Source: Actinomycetota bacterium (GTDB lineage Bacteria > Actinomycetota > Coriobacteriia > Anaerosomatales > Anaerosomataceae). From it: 43,665 nucleotides of DNA. The translations under genes were made by a program, and so were the position numbers. A model generated the notes under the pieces. The model was not told the DNA's origin. It did not search any database and saw nothing but the letters and a program-made list of their open reading frames with translations. The stretch covers positions 1 to 43,665 of the forward strand of contig WSXY01000015.1 of the NCBI GenBank assembly GCA_009773565.1, given 5' to 3'. Shown here in pieces: positions 1-6,291 of the stretch (positions are counted from its first letter, which is position 1; each line of letters starts with the position of its first letter).

Positions 1-8
1 CTGGACAT

Positions 9-98
9 GGCTAACCAGGGCATCAACCTGACGGCCAGAAGCGTCACGGTTGACACCGCAAGCACTCAGGCCGCAGGTTATGCCCAAAGACGTTGGGC
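9..98 (+). other. attC recombination site (attC0), left edge of cassette 1
   Basis: An imperfect inverted repeat begins with GGCTAAC (9-15) and ends with the consensus R' core GTTGGGC (92-98, GTTRRRY). The inner arms GGGCATCAACCTG and CAGGTTATGCCC pair except for one unpaired base on one arm, the extrahelical base typical of attC hairpins. Its arms differ from those of the three downstream sites, so it belongs to a differently derived cassette. The expected cut after G92 starts the next cassette at 93. Confidence 0.75.
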
Positions 99-130
99 AC
101 ACAGTGGTCATCGATCGGGGGGGGCGAGGC

Positions 131-367
131 ATGAGGCGTCTTGTGGTTCAGTTCATCTTCGTGGTCTGCGTTCTAATGGCGCTCCCGTGCATCGCCTACG
201 CAGATTACGTTCCCAGGGATGTCGCGGGTGCTGCGGCGACGAGAGACGCTGCAGAAACCGCCGCCGAAGCCACGACGATGTCCGCGTTGATCTATGGAGG
301 CGCCATCATCTTGGCCGGCGTCGCCGTCGGAGCCGGCATATACCTCGGACTGCGACACAAGAACTGA
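131..367 (+). CDS. small membrane protein of unknown function (cassette 1, gene A)
   Basis: A 78-residue protein with an N-terminal hydrophobic segment (residues about 5-22) that ends in an Ala-Tyr-Ala signal-peptidase-like site, an Ala-rich helical middle, and a second hydrophobic segment near the C-terminus (about residues 50-70) followed by a basic tail. It is probably an exported, membrane-anchored small protein. The frame is open from base 50, but the cassette starts at 93, and ATG131 is the first start inside it with a purine-rich G-run upstream. No family is recognised. Small membrane proteins are common integron-cassette cargo. Confidence 0.5.
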   Translation: MRRLVVQFIFVVCVLMALPCIAYADYVPRDVAGAAATRDAAETAAEATTMSALIYGGAIILAGVAVGAGIYLGLRHKN

Positions 368-382
368 CGTTTGCGAAGGGGC

Positions 383-625
383 ATGATCGTGAGGCGACTG
401 CTTCAAGGACAGGAACTGGAGGCGCGTGCTCGCGAGCTCGGCGTGAGTCTGAACTACCTCGTGAACCCGAATAGCGGCACCAGTGACGAGCCGGAGCTGC
501 AGCGGCGTGTTCTGGAGGCAGAGCGAGCCAGGCGAGAGTCATGGCTCTGGCTAGTTGCGCTGCTTTCTGCAGCCGCATCGATCGTCAGTGCTGTGGCGGC
601 TTGGGTTGCAGTCGCGCGCATCTAG
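383..625 (+). CDS. small C-terminally anchored membrane protein, unknown function (cassette 1, gene B)
   Basis: A protein of about 80 residues with a charged, Glu/Arg-rich N-terminal half predicted to be helical (QELEARARELG... EAERARRE) and one C-terminal transmembrane segment (WLWLVALLSAAASIVSAVAAW) of about 20 residues. It reads like a tail-anchored protein with a short coiled coil. GTG389 is better spaced from the purine run GAAGGGG (375-381) than ATG383 or TTG371, so the true start is uncertain by a few codons. It follows gene A in the same cassette and the pair may be co-transcribed. No homologous family is recognised. Confidence 0.5.
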   Translation: MIVRRLLQGQELEARARELGVSLNYLVNPNSGTSDEPELQRRVLEAERARRESWLWLVALLSAAASIVSAVAAWVAVARI

Positions 626-648
626 CACTTCGCAATCGTGGGCGTGGT

Positions 649-736
649 GCCTAACAAGCGCTTCCAGCTGACGGCGCGAGGTGTAGGCTACGAAGAGAGG
701 CGCTCGGTCCGCAGCTGAAGCGCAAATGCGTTAGAT
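649..736 (+). other. attC recombination site (attC1), end of cassette 1
   Basis: R'' is GCCTAAC (649-655) and R' is GTTAGAT (730-736). The arms GCGCTTCCAGCTG and CAGCTGAAGCGC pair with a single extra C on the left arm, which is the extrahelical base that sets recombination strand polarity in attC sites. The R'' of cassette 1 pairs with that cassette's own start (G+TTGGGC at 92-98) except for one G-T wobble. Cutting after G730 gives cassette 1 as 93-730. Confidence 0.88.
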
Positions 737-774
737 AGCCCTGGGCCATCGGTTGCTTCGGAGAGCGCGGTTAA

Positions 775-1014
775 GGGCGCCGCATCCGTGTCCGGTCGCC
801 TCGCAACCAGCGCGGTCTGTGGTGCAAGTCGCTGTTCGCTTATCACCGCGCCATCGCCAGCACGCCGGTGCACGTCTTTCTCGGCGCGTCGATAAGCATC
901 ACGAACGGCCAGGAAGCAGACGCACTGCAGGCGCGGGTCTGGTCTGCCGGGCGGATGAGTGTGCGCACACGGTTGTCGTCGTCCGGATCGCTCGTCCTGT
1001 CCGCGGCAATCTAA
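775..1014 (+). pseudogene. cassette 2 (731-1090): start-less reading frame, possibly a decayed gene
   Basis: Cassette 2 is only 360 bp and has no convincing gene. One frame is open from the stop at 772-774 to a TAA at 1012-1014 that lies inside the R'' core of attC2, a usual place for cassette genes to end. It would encode about 79 residues, including the stretch VHVFLGASISITNGQEADAL, but it has no ATG or TTG and only an internal GTG. It could be a decayed gene, a start-less fragment or a non-coding cassette. The opposite-strand frame that runs through it also covers both flanking attC sites and is a shadow. Confidence 0.25.
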
Positions 1015-1096
1015 CAAGCGCTTCCAGCTGGCGCGGCAAGCGTTAAGCTGTGAAGGGAAGTCGGTGGCGCGCAGCTGAAGCGCCAATGCGTTCGAC
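1009..1096 (+). other. attC recombination site (attC2), end of cassette 2
   Basis: R'' is ATCTAAC (1009-1015), the exact reverse complement of GTTAGAT, the R' that begins the same cassette at 730-736. This match is expected only if 731-1090 once existed as a circular cassette. Arms GCGCTTCCAGCTG and CAGCTGAAGCGC again differ by one extrahelical base. R' is GTTCGAC (1090-1096), off consensus at one position. Confidence 0.88.
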
Positions 1097-1112
1097 AGGG
1101 CAGGGGGCGGGG

Positions 1113-1868
1113 TTGGAGATTGGGACAATTCCGGCTGAGGACATAGAGGCCACGATCGAACGTCAATTCGGCATCGCCAGAGCCTATGCGTGGCCTGAGG
1201 TCGCCAAGGTACTTGCACTCTACTACGCGCCCATGGTCCTGCTGCTTGCCGTCGGGGCTGCCTGGCTGCTGGTCGATCAAGAAGGTCTTCGGCAGGTCCT
1301 CTTGGGCACTGCTGATGAAGCCTCAACCGCTGCGGTGGTAGCATCTGTGGTTTCGCTGCCGGGTACGCTGCTGGCGCTGGCCTATATCGCCTTACGCAAT
1401 CGCCTTCATGGCATGACCTGGGCGTCTCTCGGTGTACGCAAGGCACCGCTCGGGCGCAGCCTCAAGTACATGTTCGGCTTCTTGGCGCTGGCCGTCATGG
1501 CAGTGCTGGGGCTCGTCGCTGTGATGGTCGCGCTGCAGGTGCCAGAACCGGAGATGGCGGTGCGCCCCGCTCGGAGCGCGTCAACGTGGATCTGGCTGCT
1601 TGTGGGTGCTGTCATCATCGGGCCACTCGGTGAGGAGCTCATCCACCGCGGGATGATATTCGGCTTCCTCCGCCATCGGCATCGTGTCGTCATCGCCGCA
1701 CTGATCTCGTCGGTCATCTTTGCGCTACTCCATTTGTCGCCGGTGGCATTCGTCACAGCGCTCCCTCTAGGTCTGTACCTGTGCCTCATGTATCAGCGTC
1801 TCGGCAGCATCGTGCCTGGCTTGGTGTTGCATATGTCCTGGAACCTACTGGTCTCACTCGCCGGGTAG
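1113..1868 (+). CDS. CPBP (CAAX/Abi) family intramembrane glutamic endopeptidase, cassette 3
   Basis: A multi-pass membrane protein of about 251 residues. It carries the CPBP signature: an EELIHRG motif (EExxxR) in one helix, an FALLHLS segment, and a terminal HMSWN motif (HxxxN) that supplies the other active-site residues. Family members are intramembrane proteases used in prenyl-protein processing, bacteriocin self-immunity or anti-phage defence; the substrate here is unknown. Upstream start codons fall inside attC2, so TTG1113, just after a G-rich run and the first start inside the cassette (1091-1971), is preferred. The gene fills its cassette, as usual for integron cargo. A second CPBP gene start is found cut off at 18463-18559. 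Confidence 0.8.
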   Translation: MEIGTIPAEDIEATIERQFGIARAYAWPEVAKVLALYYAPMVLLLAVGAAWLLVDQEGLRQVLLGTADEASTAAVVASVVSLPGTLLALAYIALRNRLHGMTWASLGVRKAPLGRSLKYMFGFLALAVMAVLGLVAVMVALQVPEPEMAVRPARSASTWIWLLVGAVIIGPLGEELIHRGMIFGFLRHRHRVVIAALISSVIFALLHLSPVAFVTALPLGLYLCLMYQRLGSIVPGLVLHMSWNLLVSLAG

Positions 1869-1889
1869 GCGTGCGATGCGCAGCTGCCT

Positions 1890-1977
1890 GTCGAACAAGC
1901 GCTTCCAGCTGACGGCGCGAGGTGTAGGCTACGAAGAGAGGCGCTTGGTCCGCAGCTGAAGCGCCAAGACGTTAGGC
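1890..1977 (+). other. attC recombination site (attC3), end of cassette 3
   Basis: R'' is GTCGAAC (1890-1896), the exact reverse complement of GTTCGAC (1090-1096), the unusual R' that starts this cassette. R' is GTTAGGC (1971-1977). The arms GCGCTTCCAGCTG and CAGCTGAAGCGC show the same extrahelical base, and the central region (GGTGTAGGCTACGAAGAGAG) is almost identical to that of attC1. A fourth cassette therefore begins at 1972, but its body is interrupted by the IS3 element. Confidence 0.88.
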
Positions 1978-2010
1978 AGGGCTGACTTGTGTTGGTTGTT
2001 GGGGGGCGTC

Positions 2011-2042
2011 TGAAACGCCCCGGGTTTCACGTCGGCTCGTTC
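2011..2042 (+). repeat. left inverted repeat of the IS3-family element
   Basis: Starts TGAAACGCCCCGGGTTTCAC. It matches the reverse complement of 3291-3322 at about 26 of 32 positions. Confidence 0.85.
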
Positions 2043-2952
2043 ATTTGGATGCCACGGCTAGCGTGGCGACTTCCTGATTGTATCGCTCGAGTACCTGGAG
2101 CGGCGCCAGCCGCCTGATCCTCCCGTTCTCGATCACTCTGAGCGAACGATGCTTGCGACGGGCGTTGTACCAGCCGATGTAGCTCACGAGTGCGAGCTCG
2201 AGGTCCAGTCGGGTCCTCCACGTGTAGCGTTTGGTCAGCTCGCGCTTCAGCGTCGACATGATGGATTCGGCCATCGCGTTGTCCAGTGCCGTTCCTGTCC
2301 GACCCCTGCTCGGAGCAATGCCGGCCCTCTTCAGGCGCTCTGTGTACTCATAGGATGTGTATTGAGATCCGTTGTCCGAGTGTGCGATCGTGCCATCCGC
2401 GTGTTCCCGTCTGCTTGCTATCGCCATCTCAAGTGCGTCGGTCACCAGGCTCTGGCGCATGTGACTCGCGAAGTTCCAGCCGACGATGCGTCGCGTGTGG
2501 ACGTCAAGCACGACGGCCAGGTAGCCCCAGCCCTCCCAGGTGCGTATGTAGGTGAAGTCGGAGAGCCACACCGCGTCGGGGCGATCCGCGGTGAAATCGC
2601 GCCTCACGAGGTCGTCGGCGGCCACCGGCGAGGGACCCGGCATCGTCGTACGCTGCGCTTTTCCGTTCACGCAGCCCGCTATGCCCTCTTGGCGCATCAG
2701 GCGTTCCACGGTGCAGCGAGCCACCGAGATGCCCTCGTCGTTGAGTTCGTCCCATATCTTGAGCTGCCCGTAGATGCCACCGGCATCTCTGTGCACGCGC
2801 TTGATCTCACCGAGCAGGTATTCGTCGCGGAGCGCCCGCGCCGAGGGCGGCCGGGTGCGTCTGGCACGGTATGCGGAGGCGGACGCCTCTATCTCCCGAC
2901 ATATCGGCTCGACCCCGAAGCGTGCGCGATGCTCATCGAGAAACGCGCTCAC
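2041..2952 (-). CDS. IS3-family transposase OrfB (DDE domain)
   Basis: A 303-residue catalytic protein. The N-terminal part (about residues 1-110) is the HTH_21-like region of IS3 OrfB with the YGQLKIWDEL block. The rve-type DDE core follows, with first Asp in VWLSDFTY, second Asp in AHSDNGSQYTS and Glu in AMAESIMSTLKREL; the end has the WYNARRKHRSL motif of the family. The GTG start at 2952 overlaps the OrfA stop as GTGA, and OrfB lies in the -1 frame relative to OrfA. It can therefore be made by coupled re-initiation, or fused to OrfA by -1 slippage; a T5C tract about 40 nt upstream is the only visible candidate slip site. All catalytic residues are present. Confidence 0.92.
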   Translation of the reverse strand: MSAFLDEHRARFGVEPICREIEASASAYRARRTRPPSARALRDEYLLGEIKRVHRDAGGIYGQLKIWDELNDEGISVARCTVERLMRQEGIAGCVNGKAQRTTMPGPSPVAADDLVRRDFTADRPDAVWLSDFTYIRTWEGWGYLAVVLDVHTRRIVGWNFASHMRQSLVTDALEMAIASRREHADGTIAHSDNGSQYTSYEYTERLKRAGIAPSRGRTGTALDNAMAESIMSTLKRELTKRYTWRTRLDLELALVSYIGWYNARRKHRSLRVIENGRIRRLAPLQVLERYNQEVATLAVASK

Positions 2953-3248
2953 CTCGGACGGGGCTGGTCGAGTTCGCGGGCGAAAAACACGCTCGCCGCT
3001 TTCAGGATCTCGTTGGATCTTCTCAGGTCCCGATTCTCGCGACGCAGGGCGGCGAGTTCCTCGCGCTCGGCCGTGGTGAGCCGATCGGACCTCGTCCCGT
3101 CGTCGGCCTCGTCCTGGCGCACCCAGACCCTCAGGGTCTCATGATGCATGCCCAGATCACGCGCCACAGCAGCGATCGGACGGTCCGATTCGCGGGCGAT
3201 GCGCACCGCGCGCTCCCGGAACTCGGGTGGATACTTCGAAGCTCGCAT
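2949..3248 (-). CDS. IS3-family transposase OrfA (helix-turn-helix protein)
   Basis: A 99-residue protein with the HTH_Tnp_1 pattern: KYPPEFRERAVRIARESDRP, then IAAVARDLGMHHETLRVWV. A leucine-zipper-like stretch follows (EREELAALRRENRDLRRSNEIL), used in this family for multimerisation. A good Shine-Dalgarno (GGAAGGAG) precedes ATG3248. In characterised IS3 elements OrfA binds the terminal inverted repeats and modulates transposition together with the OrfAB fusion. Confidence 0.92.
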   Translation of the reverse strand: MRASKYPPEFRERAVRIARESDRPIAAVARDLGMHHETLRVWVRQDEADDGTRSDRLTTAEREELAALRRENRDLRRSNEILKAASVFFARELDQPRPR

Positions 3249-3290
3249 CAGACACGACTCCTTCCCTCCAGGATTCTAAGGAATCCTAGC

Positions 3291-3353
3291 CAAGGAGCCT
3301 CCGTCAAACCCGGGGCGCTTCACACTGAAACGCCCCGCGTTTGACAGAGGCAC
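3291..3353 (+). repeat. abutted inverted repeats: IS right end, 3-bp spacer, second IS-end-like repeat
   Basis: The right inverted repeat of the IS ends at 3322 (...CGCTTCA). After three bases (CAC, 3323-3325) a second copy of the end sequence begins in the opposite orientation (TGAAACGCCCCGCGTTTGAC at 3326-3345, similarity to about 3353). IRR-3 bp-IRL is the geometry of the circle junction in IS3-family transposition. It could be the scar of a nested or tandem insertion, or of insertion beside a pre-existing end. The second repeat contains TTGACA (3341-3346), but no matching -10 is seen at 17 bp. Confidence 0.75.
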
Positions 3354-3374
3354 TCCCGCTGGCGTCGCACCCCG

Positions 3375-3515
3375 GATTTGTCGCCCGATTTGTCGCCCAA
3401 ATACCTGGTGATTGTTGGTACTCGTTGGTACCTATTGGGACTCGCCGCAGCTCCGCTGTACCAACGAGTCCCAACGAGTCCCAATAGTCACAAGCACTTT
3501 CAGGATTCGAATTCC
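3375..3515 (+). repeat. array repeat, copy 1 (core truncated at GAATTCC)
   Basis: Two identical 12-mers GATTTGTCGCCC (3375-3398) are followed by AAATACCTGG, an imperfect hairpin (3409-3491) of 10-bp units such as GTTGGTACTC, and the linker AAGCACTTTCA. The core GGATTCGAATTCC ends similarity at 3515; the TTGGGGGCACCA tRNA end seen in copies 3, 4 and 6 is absent. The fic block follows. Confidence 0.9.
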
Positions 3516-3592
3516 GTCTGTTGCGAAACAGGCGGGCCGAACTGTGCAAAGGGATTGCTGCATGCGCGGGCTGGTCATGCGGTCCACGGCCG

Positions 3593-4780
3593 TCAGGCTT
3601 CGCGCGCCTCGTTGGCCGCATGCAAGCGATTCGCAAGTCCCATGAGAACGGCGTCCCTCTGGGCGACAATGTCCCCCGGCGTGCCGAGCCATCGCGGATC
3701 GAGTTCGGCGTGCCTTACCACGAGTTCATAGAGCGCTGGCGCAGCGACGTAGTGCGCGCTCCGTCCGGCCCCCCTGGCTTCGAGGGCACCGGATGCGACC
3801 AGCTTGCCCAAGTCGTGTGAGGCGGTCACCTCAGAGACGTCTGCCATCCCGCGGTAGTAACGGTTGGTGACCTCGCGCGCGAAGAAGGCGTCGTAGAGCG
3901 CATGCGTGGCGCGTTCGTTCAGGCCCATGTCGCTCACTGCGGTGTCCTGCAGCACCGTCCACAGGGCGCGTTCGGTGGTGTTGCGCAACGAGAGCGCCTC
4001 GACCTGGGCGACCTGCGCTTGCACGTGGACCTCGAGGAACGGGGTGACGTCGGTGTCAGGAGCCCACTTTGTTCCGAGACAGTCGAACGCGGAGTAGTAG
4101 TCCTCGAGGTGACGGCCCCACCACTCCTCAAGGCTGGTGAACTGGGGCAACCGGAATCCAGCGCGATACATCGAAAGCGATGCGACGATACGCGCAGTTC
4201 GACCGTTACCATCGGAAAACGGGTGGATGCCCGCCACCGACACGTGCGCGAGCGCCGATGTCAGCGGCCCGGGCTCCTCGGTTGCCTGAAGCCACGCCGC
4301 CAAGTCGTCCACGAGCGACGGCACCTTCTCGGCGGGAGGGGGCAGGTAGACCTGTGAGCCGCTCGCCCTGTTGGTGAGCCAGTTCTGGGTCTCCCTGAAC
4401 CGGCCCGCGCCCTTGGCATATGAACCGCCGAGTACGAGGTGGTGCAGTGAGAGCACCAGCTCGCTCTGCCACTGGAACGCATCCGCGTCGGCGCGGGCGA
4501 GTACGAAGCGCATCGCATCCCGGTAGCCGTCGACCAGGTCGATGTCTTCGACGGAGACGCCGGTCGGTCTGTCGCCTGCCAGGATCCTGCGGGCCTCGTC
4601 GACGGTGACCGCCACACCCTCCATGATCGTAGAGGCGGCAATTGCCTCGGCCTCAAGGTCGCGTCGCGTCCGGCCTAGCCAGATCCGGGGGAGCGGCCCC
4701 TGCGCATCCAGGTGGGCGCGGAGTTCTTCGATCCGGCGGACGCCGGTGGCGACGGCCTCGGTGATCTCGTATCGGTACAC
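3593..4780 (-). CDS. Fic-domain protein with N-terminal inhibitory helix (probable AMP-transferase)
   Basis: A 395-residue protein. The canonical Fic loop HPFSDGNGRTAR is at about residues 186-197, so the catalytic His and nucleotide-binding residues are intact. An upstream STIMEG (about residues 50-55) matches the inhibitory [S/T]xxxE[G/N] motif, placing it among Fic proteins with an intramolecular inhibitory helix. The C-terminal third (about 280-395) looks like a winged helix, as in chromosomal Fic proteins. The expected activity is AMPylation of a protein hydroxyl, kept off by Glu54. GTG4780 is preferred to ATG4837 because AGAAGGG lies 8 nt upstream and a TATAAT promoter lies at 4821-4826, inside the longer frame. 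It is the sole gene of its block. Confidence 0.85.
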   Translation of the reverse strand: MYRYEITEAVATGVRRIEELRAHLDAQGPLPRIWLGRTRRDLEAEAIAASTIMEGVAVTVDEARRILAGDRPTGVSVEDIDLVDGYRDAMRFVLARADADAFQWQSELVLSLHHLVLGGSYAKGAGRFRETQNWLTNRASGSQVYLPPPAEKVPSLVDDLAAWLQATEEPGPLTSALAHVSVAGIHPFSDGNGRTARIVASLSMYRAGFRLPQFTSLEEWWGRHLEDYYSAFDCLGTKWAPDTDVTPFLEVHVQAQVAQVEALSLRNTTERALWTVLQDTAVSDMGLNERATHALYDAFFAREVTNRYYRGMADVSEVTASHDLGKLVASGALEARGAGRSAHYVAAPALYELVVRHAELDPRWLGTPGDIVAQRDAVLMGLANRLHAANEAREA

Positions 4781-4820
4781 GGTGTGAGCCCTTCTGATTG
4801 AAGCATCAAACACTAACGTG

Positions 4821-4848
4821 ATTATATGATTAATCACAAAGAAGGCAA
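4821..4848 (-). promoter_or_regulatory. fic promoter with palindromic operator candidate
   Basis: Read on the minus strand: -35 TTGCCT (4848-4843), 16-bp spacer, perfect -10 TATAAT (4826-4821). The spacer holds the perfect 10-bp palindrome TGATTAATCA (4827-4836). The AT-rich patch stands out in this GC-rich region. The palindrome may be an operator, perhaps for the winged-helix part of the Fic protein itself (inference). Confidence 0.65.
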
Positions 4849-4885
4849 GAGCGGCTCCATTCTCGACTCGGATCGGAGCGCCCCA

Positions 4886-5025
4886 GATTTGTTGCCCGAT
4901 TTGTTGCCCAAATACATGGTACTTGCTGGTACTCGTTGGTACCTATTGGGACTCGCCGCAGCTCCGCTGTACCAACGAGTCCCAACGAGTCCCAATAGTC
5001 ACAAGCACTTTCAGGATTCGAATTC
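4886..5025 (+). repeat. array repeat, copy 2 (TTG variant, core truncated at GAATTC)
   Basis: Both 12-mers read GATTTGTTGCCC (4886-4909), so they agree with each other but differ from the TCG and GTG types. The hairpin follows (about 4918-5002) and the core TCAGGATTCGAATTC ends similarity at 5025. It sits directly upstream of fic on that gene's opposite strand and closes the fic block. Confidence 0.9.
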
Positions 5026-5109
5026 AGCTTAGAGGGGGTGTATCTGCCCACGTGCGGCTCAGGAGCACTCCCTGTTGCTCACAGTCCTGTTGGCCTTGCC
5101 TGCCCGCAC

Positions 5110-5133
5110 GTTCAAATCCCGTCAGCTCGATCA
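5110..5133 (+). other. tRNA- or tmRNA-3'-end-like fragment (possible old attachment site)
   Basis: GTTCAAATCCCGTCAGCTCG (5110-5129) plus ATCA resembles a T-arm plus acceptor 3' strand, closest in my reading to a tmRNA 3' end (...CCCGYCAGCTCCACCA). Bases upstream of the T loop do not pair with the 3' stem strand, as expected for a recombined fragment and not a working RNA. It lies 85 bp after repeat copy 2 and has a different sequence from that repeat's core, so it may be the scar of another integration. Confidence 0.35.
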
Positions 5134-5170
5134 TCACGATTGCGAGCACACTTGCGTGCTCTTTGAAACG

Positions 5171-5200
5171 AAACGGGACGGCCAGATGGCCGTCCCGTTT
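5171..5200. terminator. strong hairpin between repeat copy 2 and the AraC gene
   Basis: AAACGGGACGGCC and GGCCGTCCCGTTT form a perfect 13-bp stem with an AGAT loop. The A/T at both ends of the stem allow termination in either direction. It lies about 57 bp past the stop of the minus-strand AraC gene and is probably that gene's terminator. A smaller hairpin (GAGCAC...GTGCTC) lies just to its left (about 5144-5161). Confidence 0.75.
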
Positions 5201-5256
5201 CACATTCCTGTCCGGCGGTTGCGGGCGTGCCCGACGGTTGACTTGGCAGTGAGGCG

Positions 5257-6132
5257 CTACTGGGGCAGCGCCACCCGGTCCGACGCGGGTGTCACTCCAA
5301 ACATGCGCCGGTACTCGCGGCTGAACTGCGTCGAGCTTGCGTAGCCCACACGCTGTGCCGCCTCCTGGGCTGTCACGCCCTCGGCGGTGAGCAGCGCGCG
5401 GGCGCGGTGGAGGCGGACCTGCTTGACGTACTGCACAGGCGTGGTGGCGGTCACTTCCCGGAAGGTGTGGTGGAAGGTTGATGTGCCCATGTTCGCCTCG
5501 CGGGCCAGTGATGGGACGTCCAGGTCGTGGGCGTAGTCCTGATGGATGCGGCGGAGCACCCTGGCGATGTGGCCGTAGCGGCCAGCGTTCGACGTGGCGA
5601 GGCGCAGCACCTCGCCGTTCTCGCTCACCAGGATGCGATAGACGATCTCGCGCACGGTCTGCAGGCCGAGGATCCGCGCGTCTGCAGGGGAGGCGAGCGC
5701 GAGAGCGAGTCGCTCGGCGGCGTCCATCACCTCGGCGGTGAACGGCGATGAGTTCACGAATGTTGAGGGTTCGATGCCGGGGATGTCGCCCATCTCCAGG
5801 AGGAGCTCGCCCACGAGGATGGGGTCGATGTTGATCACGAGGCCGAGGAGCGGTTCGTCCTCGGAAGCCGTGGTTGCGCACTCCATGGGCATGGGTGCGG
5901 AGAGCAGCAGGTAGTTGTTCGCGTCGTACACGTACGATTCGTCGCCGAGCCACACGCGCTTGGAGCCCTGCGCCACTATGACGATCCGCGGCGTGTAGAT
6001 GATCGGGCGCCGGTCCGTGCGCTCGGTGGCACGCATGTACTCGACGCCGGACACGGGCGAGCGCGAGAAGCCGTTTACCTTGATGAGCGGTTCCAGCAGT
6101 TCGGCGAGGCGGGTCTTGGCGGCATTCGGCAT
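5257..6132 (-). CDS. AraC-family regulator, YqhC-like, divergent from yqhD
   Basis: A 291-residue regulator with an N-terminal AraC_N-type cupin domain (about 20-175, with the VWLGDESYVYDANNYLLLSA block) and a C-terminal double HTH (about 190-285: DVPSLAREANMGTSTFHHTF, then AQEAAQRVGYASSTQFSREY). It is transcribed away from the yqhD operon. In E. coli the AraC protein YqhC sits beside and activates yqhD-dkgA in response to reactive aldehydes; the same neighbourhood here supports the same role. It is strongly similar along its whole length to the AraC gene at 13022-13894, the first gene of the next block. ATG6132 follows GAAGGAA. Confidence 0.85.
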   Translation of the reverse strand: MPNAAKTRLAELLEPLIKVNGFSRSPVSGVEYMRATERTDRRPIIYTPRIVIVAQGSKRVWLGDESYVYDANNYLLLSAPMPMECATTASEDEPLLGLVINIDPILVGELLLEMGDIPGIEPSTFVNSSPFTAEVMDAAERLALALASPADARILGLQTVREIVYRILVSENGEVLRLATSNAGRYGHIARVLRRIHQDYAHDLDVPSLAREANMGTSTFHHTFREVTATTPVQYVKQVRLHRARALLTAEGVTAQEAAQRVGYASSTQFSREYRRMFGVTPASDRVALPQ

Positions 6133-6183
6133 GGGGCAATTCCTTCACGTGAGATGCAGTGGACGAGATACTACGCCGCACAA

Positions 6184-6203
6184 GAGAAATAGGCAAGAAC
6201 GAC
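6184..6203. promoter_or_regulatory. candidate AraC/YqhC-type operator in the divergent promoter region
   Basis: GAAATAGGCAAGAACGAC lies between the AraC gene and yqhD. A close relative (GGAATAGGCTACGAATCGAC) occurs at 13949-13966 in the same position relative to the paralogous AraC gene, and both precede divergently transcribed oxidoreductase or hydrolase genes. Conservation between two otherwise unrelated intergenic regions makes it a good binding-site candidate. Confidence 0.5.
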
Positions 6204-6291
6204 GCAGTCCTGTGTATGGGATTGAGCGGGAGTCGCTAGTAGGGTGTACCTCGGCACCACTCCACTCTGGACGGAAGGCAGAGGTACACGC

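Larger units (their letters stand above)
2011..3322 (-). mobile_element. IS3-family insertion sequence (about 1.31 kb)
   Basis: Two overlapping minus-strand genes encode OrfA (helix-turn-helix) and OrfB (DDE integrase-like transposase), flanked by imperfect inverted repeats of about 32 bp that start TGAA(A/G)CGCCCCGGGTTT. Left end is 2011, right end 3322. The adjacent trinucleotides are GTC on the left and CAC on the right, so there is no simple 3-bp target duplication. It lies 34 bp beyond attC3, inside the fourth cassette. Both genes are intact, so the element may still be active. Confidence 0.9.

Noticed and set aside
688-1446. 252-codon minus-strand frame across cassettes 2 and 3
   Set aside because: It spans two attC sites and the CPBP gene, so it cannot be a cassette gene; it shows the Arg/Pro-rich shadow composition.
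3375-3515. a coding repeat (frames such as DLSPDLSPKYLV..., LGTKSGTKS...)
   Set aside because: Several frames stay open through the repeat only because the units lack stops. Variation between copies (TCG, TTG, GTG) and rearranged 10-bp units do not follow codon positions, and no start or ribosome site is consistently placed.
5024-6196. 390-codon minus-strand frame, and a 442-codon frame at 6145-7473
   Set aside because: They are Arg/His/Gly/Pro-rich shadows over the AraC and yqhD genes, both of which have clear family motifs in other frames.
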